Origin: DATDAW01 sp036524675
GTDB lineage: Bacteria; Verrucomicrobiota; Verrucomicrobiia; Chthoniobacterales; DASVRZ01
Assembly (NCBI GenBank): GCA_036524675.1
Contig: DATDBU010000075.1
Coordinates: 1-58,231, forward strand
DNA: 58,231 nucleotides
Direction: 5' to 3'
A program made the position numbers and the translations under genes. The notes beneath the pieces are model-generated. The model had not been told where the DNA came from. It saw only the letters and a list, made by a program, of their open reading frames with translations, and did not search any database. This document shows positions 42,414 to 50,483 of the stretch, piece by piece. Position 1 is the first letter of the stretch; each line of letters starts with the position of its first letter.

Positions 42414-44102
42414 GTGGCTCGACTCGTTCTCCCTGTTGTTGCGGCGCTAGCGTTTGCAGCGCACGCAGAACCTCCCGAAGAGGTAATCGCCGACTTTTCC
42501 GCCGCGGGGTTCGACCGTCGTTTGGGACCGAATTACAGCTTTTATCATAAAGGCGAACGGCAGCAAAATTTCCCAACCATCTGGCAACCGCCGACGAAGG
42601 AAGAAGTGCCGGGGCGAAAATACGAAATTGGCGGTCCCTGGAGTCAGGATGCGGGCGACTTCAGCAGCACGCAGGGACAGGTTTTGTATGTCCCGGACGG
42701 CGGCGGATTCGGCATGGATCGGGTGACGATCCTTGAAATGGCCCACAACACTTATACGGAGAGTCCTCAGCCGCCGTGGCATGGAGGAACCGGTCGGGAG
42801 CCGCATTCGCTCAACTGGCCGATCGAGAAGGGTGGCTCCACCGCTGTTCCGATTCACATGGCTCGCGGTAAGGGTAACTGGTCGAACTGCGGCGTCGCCA
42901 TTTTTTCGACAGGTCTCATCACTACCGCAGGCACGGTTACCGCCAAAGGCACAGACCCAATTCTCCAGCTCCCGCCGGGCAAATTGCCAACTGCTATTTC
43001 GGTGACGCCGAAAAATGAATTCGCGTTGGTGACGGTCTATGATTCCAAGAAAAGGATCGGCCAGGTGGCGGTCGTCGCTTTGGAAAATGGACGCGGGTTT
43101 CCACACGAGTGGAAGGACGCGCACCCGGCGCTCTGCAATGTGGGGGTTTTCTCTGGCATGAAACTGCTGGGATTTGTCGATCTGCCTGAAATCACCTTTC
43201 CAACCGGCATTTGTGCCACAGGCGACTCGATGGAGAACCGATTCAACGGCCCGGATGGAAACGCCGGAATGCTTAGCCAGGCGGATCTCAACGAGCAATC
43301 CTGGCGTGATTCATTTTTAAAAGGAGCCAATAGCAGCTACGCGACCAAAGCGGGTTATGCGGTGGTTATTTCGAAACATGAACAGAAGGCTGCATTCATC
43401 GACTTGCAGCCCCTTTTCGCTCGTGTCCGTGAGCTGTACTTTACGACGCCAGAAAACTTCGCGAAAACCCGCGAACTTGGCCCTGGACCGAAACAATGGC
43501 CGTATACTTTCGAAGGCGAGCCCAACTGGAAACCGAAGCTTGTCAAAGTCATTGATGTCCCCACACCGACCGCCGTGCTCGCAAGCATGGGAAGCCTGGG
43601 GAACCTCCGAACCATCATTGCTTCCTTGGACGGGAAAGTGAGAATGTACGCTGTCGGCGGACTGGCCACAGATGCACTTGCTTCCGCGGATGACATTCGG
43701 CTTGTCGGCGAGGTTGTGGTAGGACGAAATCCCGTTTGTCTCGCGTATCAAAGGGGGTCCAGCGACACCTTTATGACCGTGTCGCGGGGTGACCGCGAAA
43801 TCGCGTGGATCAAGTATTCCGAGAACGGCGGACAGATTATTCGGCGTTTACGTGACTCCCGGATGGAAGATCCCGTTTGCGTCGAGCAAGCCGACACCCA
43901 CGGCACGGATACTCAGATTATTACCGTCGCGGATTTTAAGGGACGAAAAATCATCAATTATCGTTTCGACGACATCGTCTTTACCACCAACGGTGGCGCA
44001 CGATTTGGCATGGGGCCGGATGGAAAAGCGGAATTTGAGTGTGGCGGCGTGATGAGTTTTCCTGGCAATCCGTATTGCGTTAGCTCCACCAACGTCAATT
44101 AG
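42414..44102 (+). CDS. Secreted protein of unknown function (possible beta-propeller)
   Basis: I do not recognise this family. From GTG 42414 the 562-residue product has a clean signal peptide (MARLVLPVVAALAFAAHA, cleaved before EPPEE). The mature part has repeated short hydrophobic strands separated by turns, such as GQVLYVPDGGGFGMDRVTILEM, TAISVTPKNEFALVTVYD, GYAVVISKHEQKAAFIDL, NLRTIIASLDGKVRMYAVGG and DTQIITVADFKGRKIINYRF. These are reminiscent of YVTN/WD-type propeller blades, which is inference. A longer frame from TTG 42366 would spoil the signal peptide. Its 3' end overlaps the convergent gene by 8 bases. Confidence 0.7.
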   Translation: MARLVLPVVAALAFAAHAEPPEEVIADFSAAGFDRRLGPNYSFYHKGERQQNFPTIWQPPTKEEVPGRKYEIGGPWSQDAGDFSSTQGQVLYVPDGGGFGMDRVTILEMAHNTYTESPQPPWHGGTGREPHSLNWPIEKGGSTAVPIHMARGKGNWSNCGVAIFSTGLITTAGTVTAKGTDPILQLPPGKLPTAISVTPKNEFALVTVYDSKKRIGQVAVVALENGRGFPHEWKDAHPALCNVGVFSGMKLLGFVDLPEITFPTGICATGDSMENRFNGPDGNAGMLSQADLNEQSWRDSFLKGANSSYATKAGYAVVISKHEQKAAFIDLQPLFARVRELYFTTPENFAKTRELGPGPKQWPYTFEGEPNWKPKLVKVIDVPTPTAVLASMGSLGNLRTIIASLDGKVRMYAVGGLATDALASADDIRLVGEVVVGRNPVCLAYQRGSSDTFMTVSRGDREIAWIKYSENGGQIIRRLRDSRMEDPVCVEQADTHGTDTQIITVADFKGRKIINYRFDDIVFTTNGGARFGMGPDGKAEFECGGVMSFPGNPYCVSSTNVN

Positions 44103-44928
44103 AGGTAATCGCTTTTGATGTCGGAACGAAGGATTTGTCCGGCACGAGATAGTGATATTCCCCTTTCTCCAGATTCACTTCGGCTACGAACCGCCGCATG
44201 CCGATGTAGGCTCTCTTTAGATCCGATGAAACAACAACGGAGTTCGGGTCGAGATAAGTCCAATTCGTATCGTAAACTGGAAAATCGAGCCACAAGCCTG
44301 GTGTCAGTGTCACTAGGGAATCGGCAAGAACGATCATCATCAAATGGTTTGGCGTGACGACTGCCGCCCGCGGCGCATTCGGCAAATTCTTCAACACTTT
44401 CGCCTGCCATTGCCGGGAATCCTGGTCCCGCAGCAATTCGATTACCGCGCCCTGTGAGATACTCGGACGCTCGACGCCTTCAATGGCTACCAACCGCCCG
44501 TTCCAATCCAAGAATTGACGCACTTCGTGAGGAGAAATTTGATAGTTCTTCTTCCCGTCTTCACTGAACCAGAAAAGACCGCCGCGCTTTCCATCCGGGG
44601 TAAAGGCTACCAGCCAGCCGTCGTTGACGTGCCAAAATGCGTCGCCGCCGTTGAAATCGGCGGCTTTTGGGACGAAATCCGGCCTCGAGCCAGGAACCTG
44701 AGACACTTCACTCACGAGGCCGCTACTGGCGACGCCGTTGAGCAGGTAGACCGACCAGTCGTAGCCGGAGAAATTCTCCTCATAAAACCAGGCAAGTTGT
44801 TCGGCGGATTTGGTGCCGTTCAAGTCGCTGGCTGCCTGCCAGGTGGAGATTGCATGGTCATAACCCCATGCGTTGACGGCTGCCAGCAGGAGGCCGGCCA
44901 GGGCTGGGAAAGCGGGAGGGAAGCGCAT
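44095..44928 (-). CDS. Secreted protein of unknown function
   Basis: Not recognised. The 277-residue product has a signal peptide (MRFPPAFPALAGLLLAAVNA, cleavage near WGY). The mature part is rich in aromatic residues and short strands, for example DGWLVAFTPDGKRGGLFWFSEDG, GRLVAIEGVERPSISQ, NHLMMIVLADSLVTLTPG and SSDLKRAYIGMRRFVAEVNLEKGEYHYLVP. Like its convergent neighbour it resembles a small beta-propeller or sandwich without catalytic motif. It overlaps that neighbour at the 3' ends by 8 bases (TGA at 44097-44095). Confidence 0.7.
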   Translation of the reverse strand: MRFPPAFPALAGLLLAAVNAWGYDHAISTWQAASDLNGTKSAEQLAWFYEENFSGYDWSVYLLNGVASSGLVSEVSQVPGSRPDFVPKAADFNGGDAFWHVNDGWLVAFTPDGKRGGLFWFSEDGKKNYQISPHEVRQFLDWNGRLVAIEGVERPSISQGAVIELLRDQDSRQWQAKVLKNLPNAPRAAVVTPNHLMMIVLADSLVTLTPGLWLDFPVYDTNWTYLDPNSVVVSSDLKRAYIGMRRFVAEVNLEKGEYHYLVPDKSFVPTSKAITSN

Positions 44929-45088
44929 GGCTCGAATAAAACGATATTTTCGTTCTTTCTACAAATGCATTTCTTGTAAGCAAACGGTAGGCGTTTCAAA
45001 GCGTGGCGATCTGCGGTATCGCAGAGCTTCGATCCGGTCGCGGTTCAGCTTTGACTTCAGCGGGAAGCTGACCAATCTCGAGTGCACT

Positions 45089-46018
45089 TTGCTTGCTTAT
45101 TACGTTCACCACCTGAGCCCGTTTATTTTTCAACTGCCGAATGGCATCGGCCCACGATGGTATGGGTTCGCTTACGTCCTGGCTTTTTTGGTTGGCTATT
45201 GGGTTTACAAAAATCTGGCGAAACGCGGCTACTCGGATCTGCGACCGGATCAGGTGGGAGATTTTATCACGTGGGGCGCCCTGTTCGGTGTGTTTCTTGG
45301 CGGCAGACTTGGCTATTTTCTGTTCTATCAACCGGGAGAACTGTTTCGTGATCCGCTGACTTTTTTCAAAGTGTGGGAGGGCGGTATGGCGAGCCACGGC
45401 GGAATCATTGGGCTATTTTTTTATACGTTGTGGTATTCCTGGCGGCACAAGGTGTCGTGGACAAATATCGGCGACAATCTCGTCGTCGTTGCGCCCATCG
45501 GACTTTTCTTTGGGAGGATCGCCAATTTCATCAATGGCGAGCTTTACGGACGCATCGCGCACGTGCCATGGGCGGTGCAATTCCCAAAGGAACTGGAGGA
45601 TCCGCAGATCGGTTATGACCTGCTTCCGCAGCTTGGATCGGATGCCCCGGAGACAATCGTTAGCGCTGCTCGAACCGACCCGGCACTGCGGGAGAAGCTC
45701 GGTCAGGTGTTGAATCCGCGGCACCCCTCGCAAATATACGAGGCTCTGCTCGAGGGAGCGTTGCTCTTCGTCATACTCTGGCTTATCCGAACCAGAACGA
45801 AGGCGCCCAACGGGGTGCTTACGGGTGTTTTCTTTATCATGTATGCGCTACTGCGGATTTTTGCGGAGCAGTTTCGTGAGCCGGATGCATCGCTGTTCGG
45901 CCCCTTCACCCGTGGCCAGTTTTATTCGATCTTTATGGTCCTGATCGGCGCAGTTTTTGTGATTTGGGGCCTCTCGCGAAAAGGTAAAACGTCGAGACGC
46001 GGGGACCATCAGCCATAG
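45089..46018 (+). CDS. lgt: Prolipoprotein diacylglyceryl transferase
   Basis: Lgt moves diacylglycerol from phosphatidylglycerol to the lipobox Cys of prolipoproteins in the inner membrane. The open frame from 44873 has no ATG near the family start. A TTG at 45089 gives MLAYYVHHLSPFIFQLPNGIGPRWYG and a 309-residue product. From this start the essential residues fall where I recall them in E. coli Lgt: His103 (MASHGG), Arg143 and Asn146 (FGRIANF), Glu151 and Gly154 (NGELYGR). That agreement supports the TTG start. Seven or so TM helices follow the family pattern. No clear ribosome site is seen. Confidence 0.92.
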   Translation: MLAYYVHHLSPFIFQLPNGIGPRWYGFAYVLAFLVGYWVYKNLAKRGYSDLRPDQVGDFITWGALFGVFLGGRLGYFLFYQPGELFRDPLTFFKVWEGGMASHGGIIGLFFYTLWYSWRHKVSWTNIGDNLVVVAPIGLFFGRIANFINGELYGRIAHVPWAVQFPKELEDPQIGYDLLPQLGSDAPETIVSAARTDPALREKLGQVLNPRHPSQIYEALLEGALLFVILWLIRTRTKAPNGVLTGVFFIMYALLRIFAEQFREPDASLFGPFTRGQFYSIFMVLIGAVFVIWGLSRKGKTSRRGDHQP

Positions 46019-46020
46019 GC

Positions 46021-46095
46021 GCGGCAGCCTAGCTGCACCGCTTTACCCTCGGGACGACAGCGCCATGCTGCGGCGTCCTTCTGGATTGTAGGACG
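46021..46095 (-). repeat. AAAGCGG palindromic repeat copy between convergent lgt and coaD
   Basis: The 77-base gap is filled by this element. Read on the minus strand it shows GGACGCC..., an imperfect hairpin (GGACG-CAGC / GCTG-CGTCC) and AAAGCGGTGCAGCTAGGCTGCC, resembling the copy at 31143-31183. It may act as the shared transcription stop of the two convergent genes. Confidence 0.45.
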
Positions 46096-46575
46096 CTACC
46101 TGCCGAACTTTGCCCGAAGCGCTTTTTGGACTACGGGCGGAACAAAACTGGTTACGTCGCCTCCAAGTCGCGCGATTTCCTTTACGATCCGCGAGCTGAG
46201 ATACGTGTAATCTTCTTTTGGCGTCAGAAAAATGGTTTCCAGCGACGGCTCGAGCTTGCGATTCATGAGGGCCATTTGAAATTCGAATTCGAAATCTGAT
46301 ACCGCCCGAAGTCCGCGGATAACTGCCACCGCGGATTCGTGATGGACCAGGTTTACGAGCAGCCCTTCGAATCGTATCACGCGGACCCGTTTCAAATGAT
46401 CGATGCTTTCCTCGATCAAATGAACGCGTTCATCCGCGCTGAAAAGGGGATTCTTGGACTCATTGACAGCGACTGCGATGATAACTTCATCGAAAAGATG
46501 AGTTGCCCGTTTCAAGACGTCGAGGTGACCGTAGGTGGCGGGGTCGAAACTGCCTGGGTAAATCGCTTTGCGCAC
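46096..46575 (-). CDS. coaD: Pantetheine-phosphate adenylyltransferase
   Basis: Fourth step of coenzyme A synthesis, adding AMP to phosphopantetheine. From GTG 46575 the product is 159 residues, the standard length, beginning with RKAIYPGSFDPATYGHLDVLKRA, where His17 is the nucleotide-binding TxGH residue. The motifs VVIRGLRAVSDFEFEFQMALMNRKL and the C-terminal YTYLSSRIVKEIARLGGD complete the family set. The open frame reaches TTG 46647, but those 24 residues have no family match. The GTG has no strong ribosome site, which leaves the start slightly open. Confidence 0.92.
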   Translation of the reverse strand: MRKAIYPGSFDPATYGHLDVLKRATHLFDEVIIAVAVNESKNPLFSADERVHLIEESIDHLKRVRVIRFEGLLVNLVHHESAVAVIRGLRAVSDFEFEFQMALMNRKLEPSLETIFLTPKEDYTYLSSRIVKEIARLGGDVTSFVPPVVQKALRAKFGR

Positions 46576-46693
46576 AGGCGCGACTATGACGAGAGGAGCG
46601 GAGCCGGAAAAGGAAAACTCGCGCCCCTGAACTTGAATCTTCCTCAACCCAAATCCTAAACTTGAACCCTCGGCGCCATGTGGAGGGGAGCAA

Positions 46694-46719
46694 GTTCAAG
46701 TTAAAGAGCAGGATTAAAG
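46694..46719 (+). repeat. Second copy of the GTTCAxGTTAAxGAGCAGGA repeat
   Basis: This matches 41551-41576 in 22 of 26 aligned positions. It lies immediately after the sigma-factor stop, on the opposite side of the coaD gene. It is purine-rich and related in style to the GTAAGAG group. Confidence 0.5.
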
Positions 46720-46722
46720 TTT

Positions 46723-47334
46723 TTATTCCAAATACTTTCTGAGCGACTCGCGTAAACTCGTTCTTGCTCGGAAGAGGAGACTTTTCACTCCCGGCACCGT
46801 CTGTCCCATGATTCGTGCGATTTCTCCGTAGGGCACATTGTCGTACCGCCGCAATACGACAGCCAGCCGTTGCGCCTCGGGCAGTGCATCGATAGCCTGC
46901 TGAATCGCCCGTTGTTTTTCCGCTTCGAGAACATCTTCATCGGGCGTTTTTTGGTGCTCATCGCCCATTTCCTCGTCGAGTTCGGTCTGGATCTGCCCTC
47001 GATACCGCCGCGTATGGTTGAACACCAGATTTCTCACGATCGTAAACATCCACGTCGTAAATTTCGCGTTCGGCTGATATCTGCCGGCCGATCTCCAGAT
47101 CCGCACAAACACTTGTTGCGCAACGTCTTCCGCCTCTCGATCCGATCCCAGCATCCGGGTGACGGTGCCGATGACTCGCGCTTGGTGGCGTTCGACCAAA
47201 TCACGCATTGCCGTTTCATCTCCAGTCGCGATGAGCCGCATTAGCTCGATATCGCGTGCGTTTTCGGGATCATCAGGGAGAAAATCGCTCAACGCCCCGA
47301 ACGTAGAGGACGCCATGGATGCGGCACAAGTCAT
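46723..47334 (-). CDS. ECF-type RNA polymerase sigma factor
   Basis: A 203-residue sigma-70 factor of the extracytoplasmic-function class, with region 2 (DIELMRLIATGDETAMRDLVERHQARVIGTVTRML, AEDVAQQVFVRIWRSAGRYQPNAKFTTWMFTIVRNLVFNHTRR) and region 4 (AIDALPEAQRLAVVLRRYDNVPYGEIARIMGQTVPGVKSLLFRARTSLRESL). A charged linker, DEEMGDEHQKTPDED, joins them. ATG 47334 and 47316 are both possible starts. No anti-sigma gene flanks it, so its control is not evident from context. Confidence 0.9.
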   Translation of the reverse strand: MTCAASMASSTFGALSDFLPDDPENARDIELMRLIATGDETAMRDLVERHQARVIGTVTRMLGSDREAEDVAQQVFVRIWRSAGRYQPNAKFTTWMFTIVRNLVFNHTRRYRGQIQTELDEEMGDEHQKTPDEDVLEAEKQRAIQQAIDALPEAQRLAVVLRRYDNVPYGEIARIMGQTVPGVKSLLFRARTSLRESLRKYLE

Positions 47335-47421
47335 AACCCGTAAAACCGCGTGGCCGGCCAAAAGTTGCGGCCACTCGGGGTGCAACGACCACATGCTTGG
47401 AAGATTTCCGGATGCTAAAAA

Positions 47422-48249
47422 CTAGCGCAGGAAATACCCTCGTTGCTTTTCCGAAATCGGCAGACCCAATTTCTCCATCACTTGGAGCAAGTCCTCCCAG
47501 ACTTTGCGTTTCTCGGTGTGGGACTGATTGCGCAGCAGGTAGGAGGGATGAAACGTCGGCATGAGCGGGATTCCGTAGTAAGTCGCCCAGCTTCCGCGGG
47601 ATTTCGTGATGGATTGCGGTTTGCCTGAGAGCCCCTCGAGAGCGGTTCCGCCGAGAGCGACAAGCACTTTGGGCTGAATCGTTGCGATCTGTTCCTCAAG
47701 CCACGGGAGACAAGCGGCCATCTCGTCGGGAGTCGGTTTCCGATTGCCGCTCTGGCCTGGAGGCATTCCTGGACGGAACTTGACGATGTTGGCGATATAA
47801 ACATCCTCGCGACGGATTCCCATGGCGAGAATCATTTTAGTGAGAAGCTGTCCGGCCGGGCCCACGAAGGGTTCGCCCTGGAGATCTTCCTCGGCGCCAG
47901 GCGCTTCTCCAACAAACATCAGATCTGCATCCGGATTTCCTACCCCAAATACGAGGTTCTGCCGCACGTTGGCGAGGCGAGGATCTCTCGCGGAATCAAG
48001 GATCGTCGCCCGCAACGCATCCAGGCGGGATTGCTTCGGCTGCGAACCGTTGATTCTAGATTTTGGATTTTCGATTTTGGATTTTGGACCGTGATTTTCC
48101 GTGGCCGATCGCGACGCGGCCGTTGCATCTTGCTGCATTGTTTTTGTCAAAGAGGCGAGCACGTCGCGCGAAGCGGCGCTTTCCTCGTGCAGCAGGCGTT
48201 TCCTGCCGTCGAGGTGCGCGATAACGAGGTCCAGGGCGCGGTCGAACAT
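47422..48249 (-). CDS. Family-4-like uracil-DNA glycosylase lacking most Fe-S ligands
   Basis: The 275-residue protein has a UDG catalytic core: LVFGVGNPDADLMFVGEAPGAEEDLQGEPFVGPAGQLLTKMI (motif A around GEAPG 114-118), NIVKFRPG, and motif B PTFHPSYLLRN. Family 4 enzymes carry a 4Fe-4S cluster on four Cys. Here the N-terminal CxxC is absent, the Cys of NxVKCRP is Phe158, and only one (Cys180, MAACLPWL) remains. The first 90 residues are a poorly conserved, basic extension that includes residues 55-70 coded by a heptamer repeat. It could still excise uracil; the loss of the cluster is odd and read directly from sequence. Confidence 0.85.
   Translation of the reverse strand: MFDRALDLVIAHLDGRKRLLHEESAASRDVLASLTKTMQQDATAASRSATENHGPKSKIENPKSRINGSQPKQSRLDALRATILDSARDPRLANVRQNLVFGVGNPDADLMFVGEAPGAEEDLQGEPFVGPAGQLLTKMILAMGIRREDVYIANIVKFRPGMPPGQSGNRKPTPDEMAACLPWLEEQIATIQPKVLVALGGTALEGLSGKPQSITKSRGSWATYYGIPLMPTFHPSYLLRNQSHTEKRKVWEDLLQVMEKLGLPISEKQRGYFLR
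48054..48088. repeat. Five-unit heptamer repeat inside the UDG gene
   Basis: Five consecutive 7-base units read TTCTAGA, TTTTGGA, TTTTCGA, TTTTGGA, TTTTGGA on the plus strand (CCAAAAT-type on the minus). They code for the segment around KSKIENPKSRI of the UDG N-terminal region without breaking the frame. Confidence 0.75.
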
Positions 48250-48270
48250 GGGATTTCACTTTCGGGATGC

Positions 48271-48298
48271 GAGATTCGAAAATCGAGATTCGAAAATC
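48271..48298. repeat. 14-base direct repeat upstream of the UDG gene
   Basis: GAGATTCGAAAATC occurs twice head to tail (48271-48284 and 48285-48298), continuing into CAAAATTT. It is built from the same GATTCGA/AAATCGA heptamers as the array in the UDG gene but in the opposite orientation. It fills the 57-base gap between the UDG start and the rluD stop. A related run (53786-53818, with GAAAATCC twice) precedes the SNF2 gene. Confidence 0.65.
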
Positions 48299-48306
48299 AA
48301 AATTTC

Positions 48307-49248
48307 TCAGACAGGCTCATATTGCGTAAAATCGAGCGGCAGTCGGGCGAAATCCGGTGGAATGTCCGCGCAAAATTCGACGGGTAGCCCCGTGACAGGA
48401 TGGTGAAAGCCAAGCTTCCACGCATGAAGCATTTGCCGCGGAAACCCGTCGCCGCCACGGCCGTATACGGCGTCTCCTGCGAGCGGATGGCCCAGATGTT
48501 TCAGGTGAACGCGAATCTGGTGCGTTCGCCCCGTCAGAAGCCGGCATTCGATGAGGGCGCAGAGTCCGGTCGCGTGTTGAAAGGTGCTGATGACGCCGTA
48601 AAGCGTTTGGGCGGATCGACCTTTACCCGGCGCGGCGACTGCCATTTTTTTGCGGTCAACCGGATGCCTTACGATCGGCGCGTCGATTTTCCCTCGCGGC
48701 ACACGGGGAACGCCGCGCGCGATAGCGAGGTAACGTTTCGTTGTTGTCTCCCTTTCCGCAAACTGTGTAGAAAGCGCGCGATGCGCGGCGTCGTTTTTCG
48801 CGACAACGAGGCAACCGGACGTGTCTTTATCGAGTCGATGAACGATGCCGGGCCGTTCCACGCCGCCGATTCCCGAAAGTTCGTTACAATGATGGAGTAA
48901 GGCATTTACCAAAGTGCCGGATTGGTTCCCAGCACCTGGATGCACAACCATTCCTGGCGGCTTGTTGAGCACCAACAAATGTTCATCCTCAAAAAGGATA
49001 GTTAGTGGAATTTCCTCCGCCGCGACTTCGCTCGGGATGGGCGAAGGCTCATTCACGGTAATCGTGTCGCCTTCACGCAGCTTATGACGCTGCTTAACGG
49101 TTTCGCCGTTAACGCGGATGTGTCCGTCTTCGATCAGCGCTTGCGCGCGCGACCTTGAAAGATGCGGCGCATAGGCGACGACCACGAGATCTAGACGCCG
49201 CCCCGCCGTTTCCGTGTTGACGCTAAAATTTAGGTGCTCGTCCGTCAT
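48307..49248 (-). CDS. rluD: Ribosomal large subunit pseudouridine synthase (RluD-like)
   Basis: RluA/RluD-family enzyme that isomerises uridines in 23S rRNA. The 313-residue product from ATG 49248 has an N-terminal S4 RNA-binding domain (RRLDLVVVAYAPHLSRSRAQALIEDGHIRVNGETV) and the catalytic motif GIVHRLDKDTSGCLVVAKN, with the Asp in RLDKDTSG. LLTGRTHQIRVHLKHLGHPLAGDAVYG completes the core. The frame stays open to 49371 with no family match. Family members share this plan, so the exact target uridines (1911/1915/1917 for RluD) are inference. Confidence 0.93.
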   Translation of the reverse strand: MTDEHLNFSVNTETAGRRLDLVVVAYAPHLSRSRAQALIEDGHIRVNGETVKQRHKLREGDTITVNEPSPIPSEVAAEEIPLTILFEDEHLLVLNKPPGMVVHPGAGNQSGTLVNALLHHCNELSGIGGVERPGIVHRLDKDTSGCLVVAKNDAAHRALSTQFAERETTTKRYLAIARGVPRVPRGKIDAPIVRHPVDRKKMAVAAPGKGRSAQTLYGVISTFQHATGLCALIECRLLTGRTHQIRVHLKHLGHPLAGDAVYGRGGDGFPRQMLHAWKLGFHHPVTGLPVEFCADIPPDFARLPLDFTQYEPV

Positions 49249-49396
49249 GCAGTTCAATATGGAATTGAGCTCAAAATTGCCTCCGAGAAAACTTGAAAGG
49301 GGGAATGCGAATTTATTGACGAGAAAATCGTTAAAAACCTGAATCAGGGATTTCTGTTGTGCTGTCGGCAAGCTCCCGCTAAAAACGGAAAACGTT

Positions 49397-50395
49397 ATGA
49401 GAATCGCCGTTTTTAGCGCAAAACCGTACGACGAACGCTTTCTAAAAGCACCGGCCGCGGACGCCGGACATGAATTGGTATTTTTCGCAGAACGCTTGAC
49501 GGCGGCAACAGCGATACTCGCAGCGGATTTCGATGGGGTATGTGTGTTTGTTAACGATCAGGTGGATGCAGCCGTGCTGCGGACTTTGGCGAAAAACGGT
49601 TTGCGCCTTCTGCTGCTGCGATGCGCAGGGTTTAACAATGTCGATCTCGTCGCCGCCGAAGAATTGGGGATTGGCGTCCGACGCGTCCCCGCGTATTCGC
49701 CCTATGCTGTGGCCGAGCATGCTTTGGCGCTAATTCTTACACTAAATCGCAAGACGCACCGTGCGTTCAATCGAGTGAGGGAGGGAAATTTTTCGCTGGA
49801 AGGCCTCGTTGGGTTCGATATTCACGGCTCGACAGCAGGATTTATCGGCACCGGAAAGATAGGATGTCTCACTGCGGAGCCGCTGGCTGCAATGGGATGC
49901 CGGGTGTTGGGCTATGATCCGTATCCGGCGGAAAGTTTTAGCAAGATCGGCAAGTACACGAGTCTGGAGACGTTGCTCGCCGAGTCGGACATTATTAGCC
50001 TTCATTGTCCGTTAACACCTGCGACACGCCATTTGATTAACCGTGAAACGCTGAAGCTCACGAAAACGGGCGTGATGATCATTAACACGAGTCGCGGAGG
50101 CCTGATTAACACAGAGGATCTGATTGAAGCCTTGAAATCAGGAAAGGTAGGCTATGTGGGGCTGGATGTTTACGAGCAGGAAGCCGATGTTTTTTTCGAG
50201 GATTTGTCGGGGGAGATTATCCAAGACGACGTCTTGCAAAGGTTGGTGACATTTCCGAATGTGTTGATTACATCGCATCAGGCATTCTTCACAGAAACGG
50301 CGATGCGCAACATCACCGCGACAACCCTGGAAAATATCGAAGACTTCCTTGCTGGGAGATCCAGTGCGTCAGAGGTGAAAGCGAAAAAGAGCTGA
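49397..50395 (+). CDS. ldhA: D-lactate dehydrogenase (2-hydroxyacid dehydrogenase family)
   Basis: NAD-dependent reduction of pyruvate to D-lactate. The 332-residue protein starts MRIAVFSAKPYDERF. It has the NAD-binding motif GFIGTGKIG, the catalytic Arg in NTSRGGLINTEDL, a Glu in YEQEADVFFED and the catalytic His in ITSHQAFFTETAMRNI. The YDERF start and HQAFFTE end match the fermentative LdhA branch rather than phosphoglycerate dehydrogenase. It is divergent from rluD across 148 bases and lies 88 bases upstream of the kinase gene. Confidence 0.92.
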   Translation: MRIAVFSAKPYDERFLKAPAADAGHELVFFAERLTAATAILAADFDGVCVFVNDQVDAAVLRTLAKNGLRLLLLRCAGFNNVDLVAAEELGIGVRRVPAYSPYAVAEHALALILTLNRKTHRAFNRVREGNFSLEGLVGFDIHGSTAGFIGTGKIGCLTAEPLAAMGCRVLGYDPYPAESFSKIGKYTSLETLLAESDIISLHCPLTPATRHLINRETLKLTKTGVMIINTSRGGLINTEDLIEALKSGKVGYVGLDVYEQEADVFFEDLSGEIIQDDVLQRLVTFPNVLITSHQAFFTETAMRNITATTLENIEDFLAGRSSASEVKAKKS

Positions 50396-50483
50396 CCTCA
50401 AAGATCCGAGGAATCGGAAAGGAACAACAGCATTTCTTTGCGTTTGGGGGCGATCTTTGCGATGTGTCCAGCAATACTTTCCC

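Noticed and set aside
47335..47394. Extended start of the ECF sigma factor at 47394
   Set aside because: The extra 20 residues are not part of any sigma region; ATG 47334 or 47316 is closer to the usual start.
48054..48298. Possible CRISPR array from the regularly repeated AAAATCC/GAAAATC units
   Set aside because: Units are 7 or 14 bases without unique spacers of constant length; no cas genes in the window.
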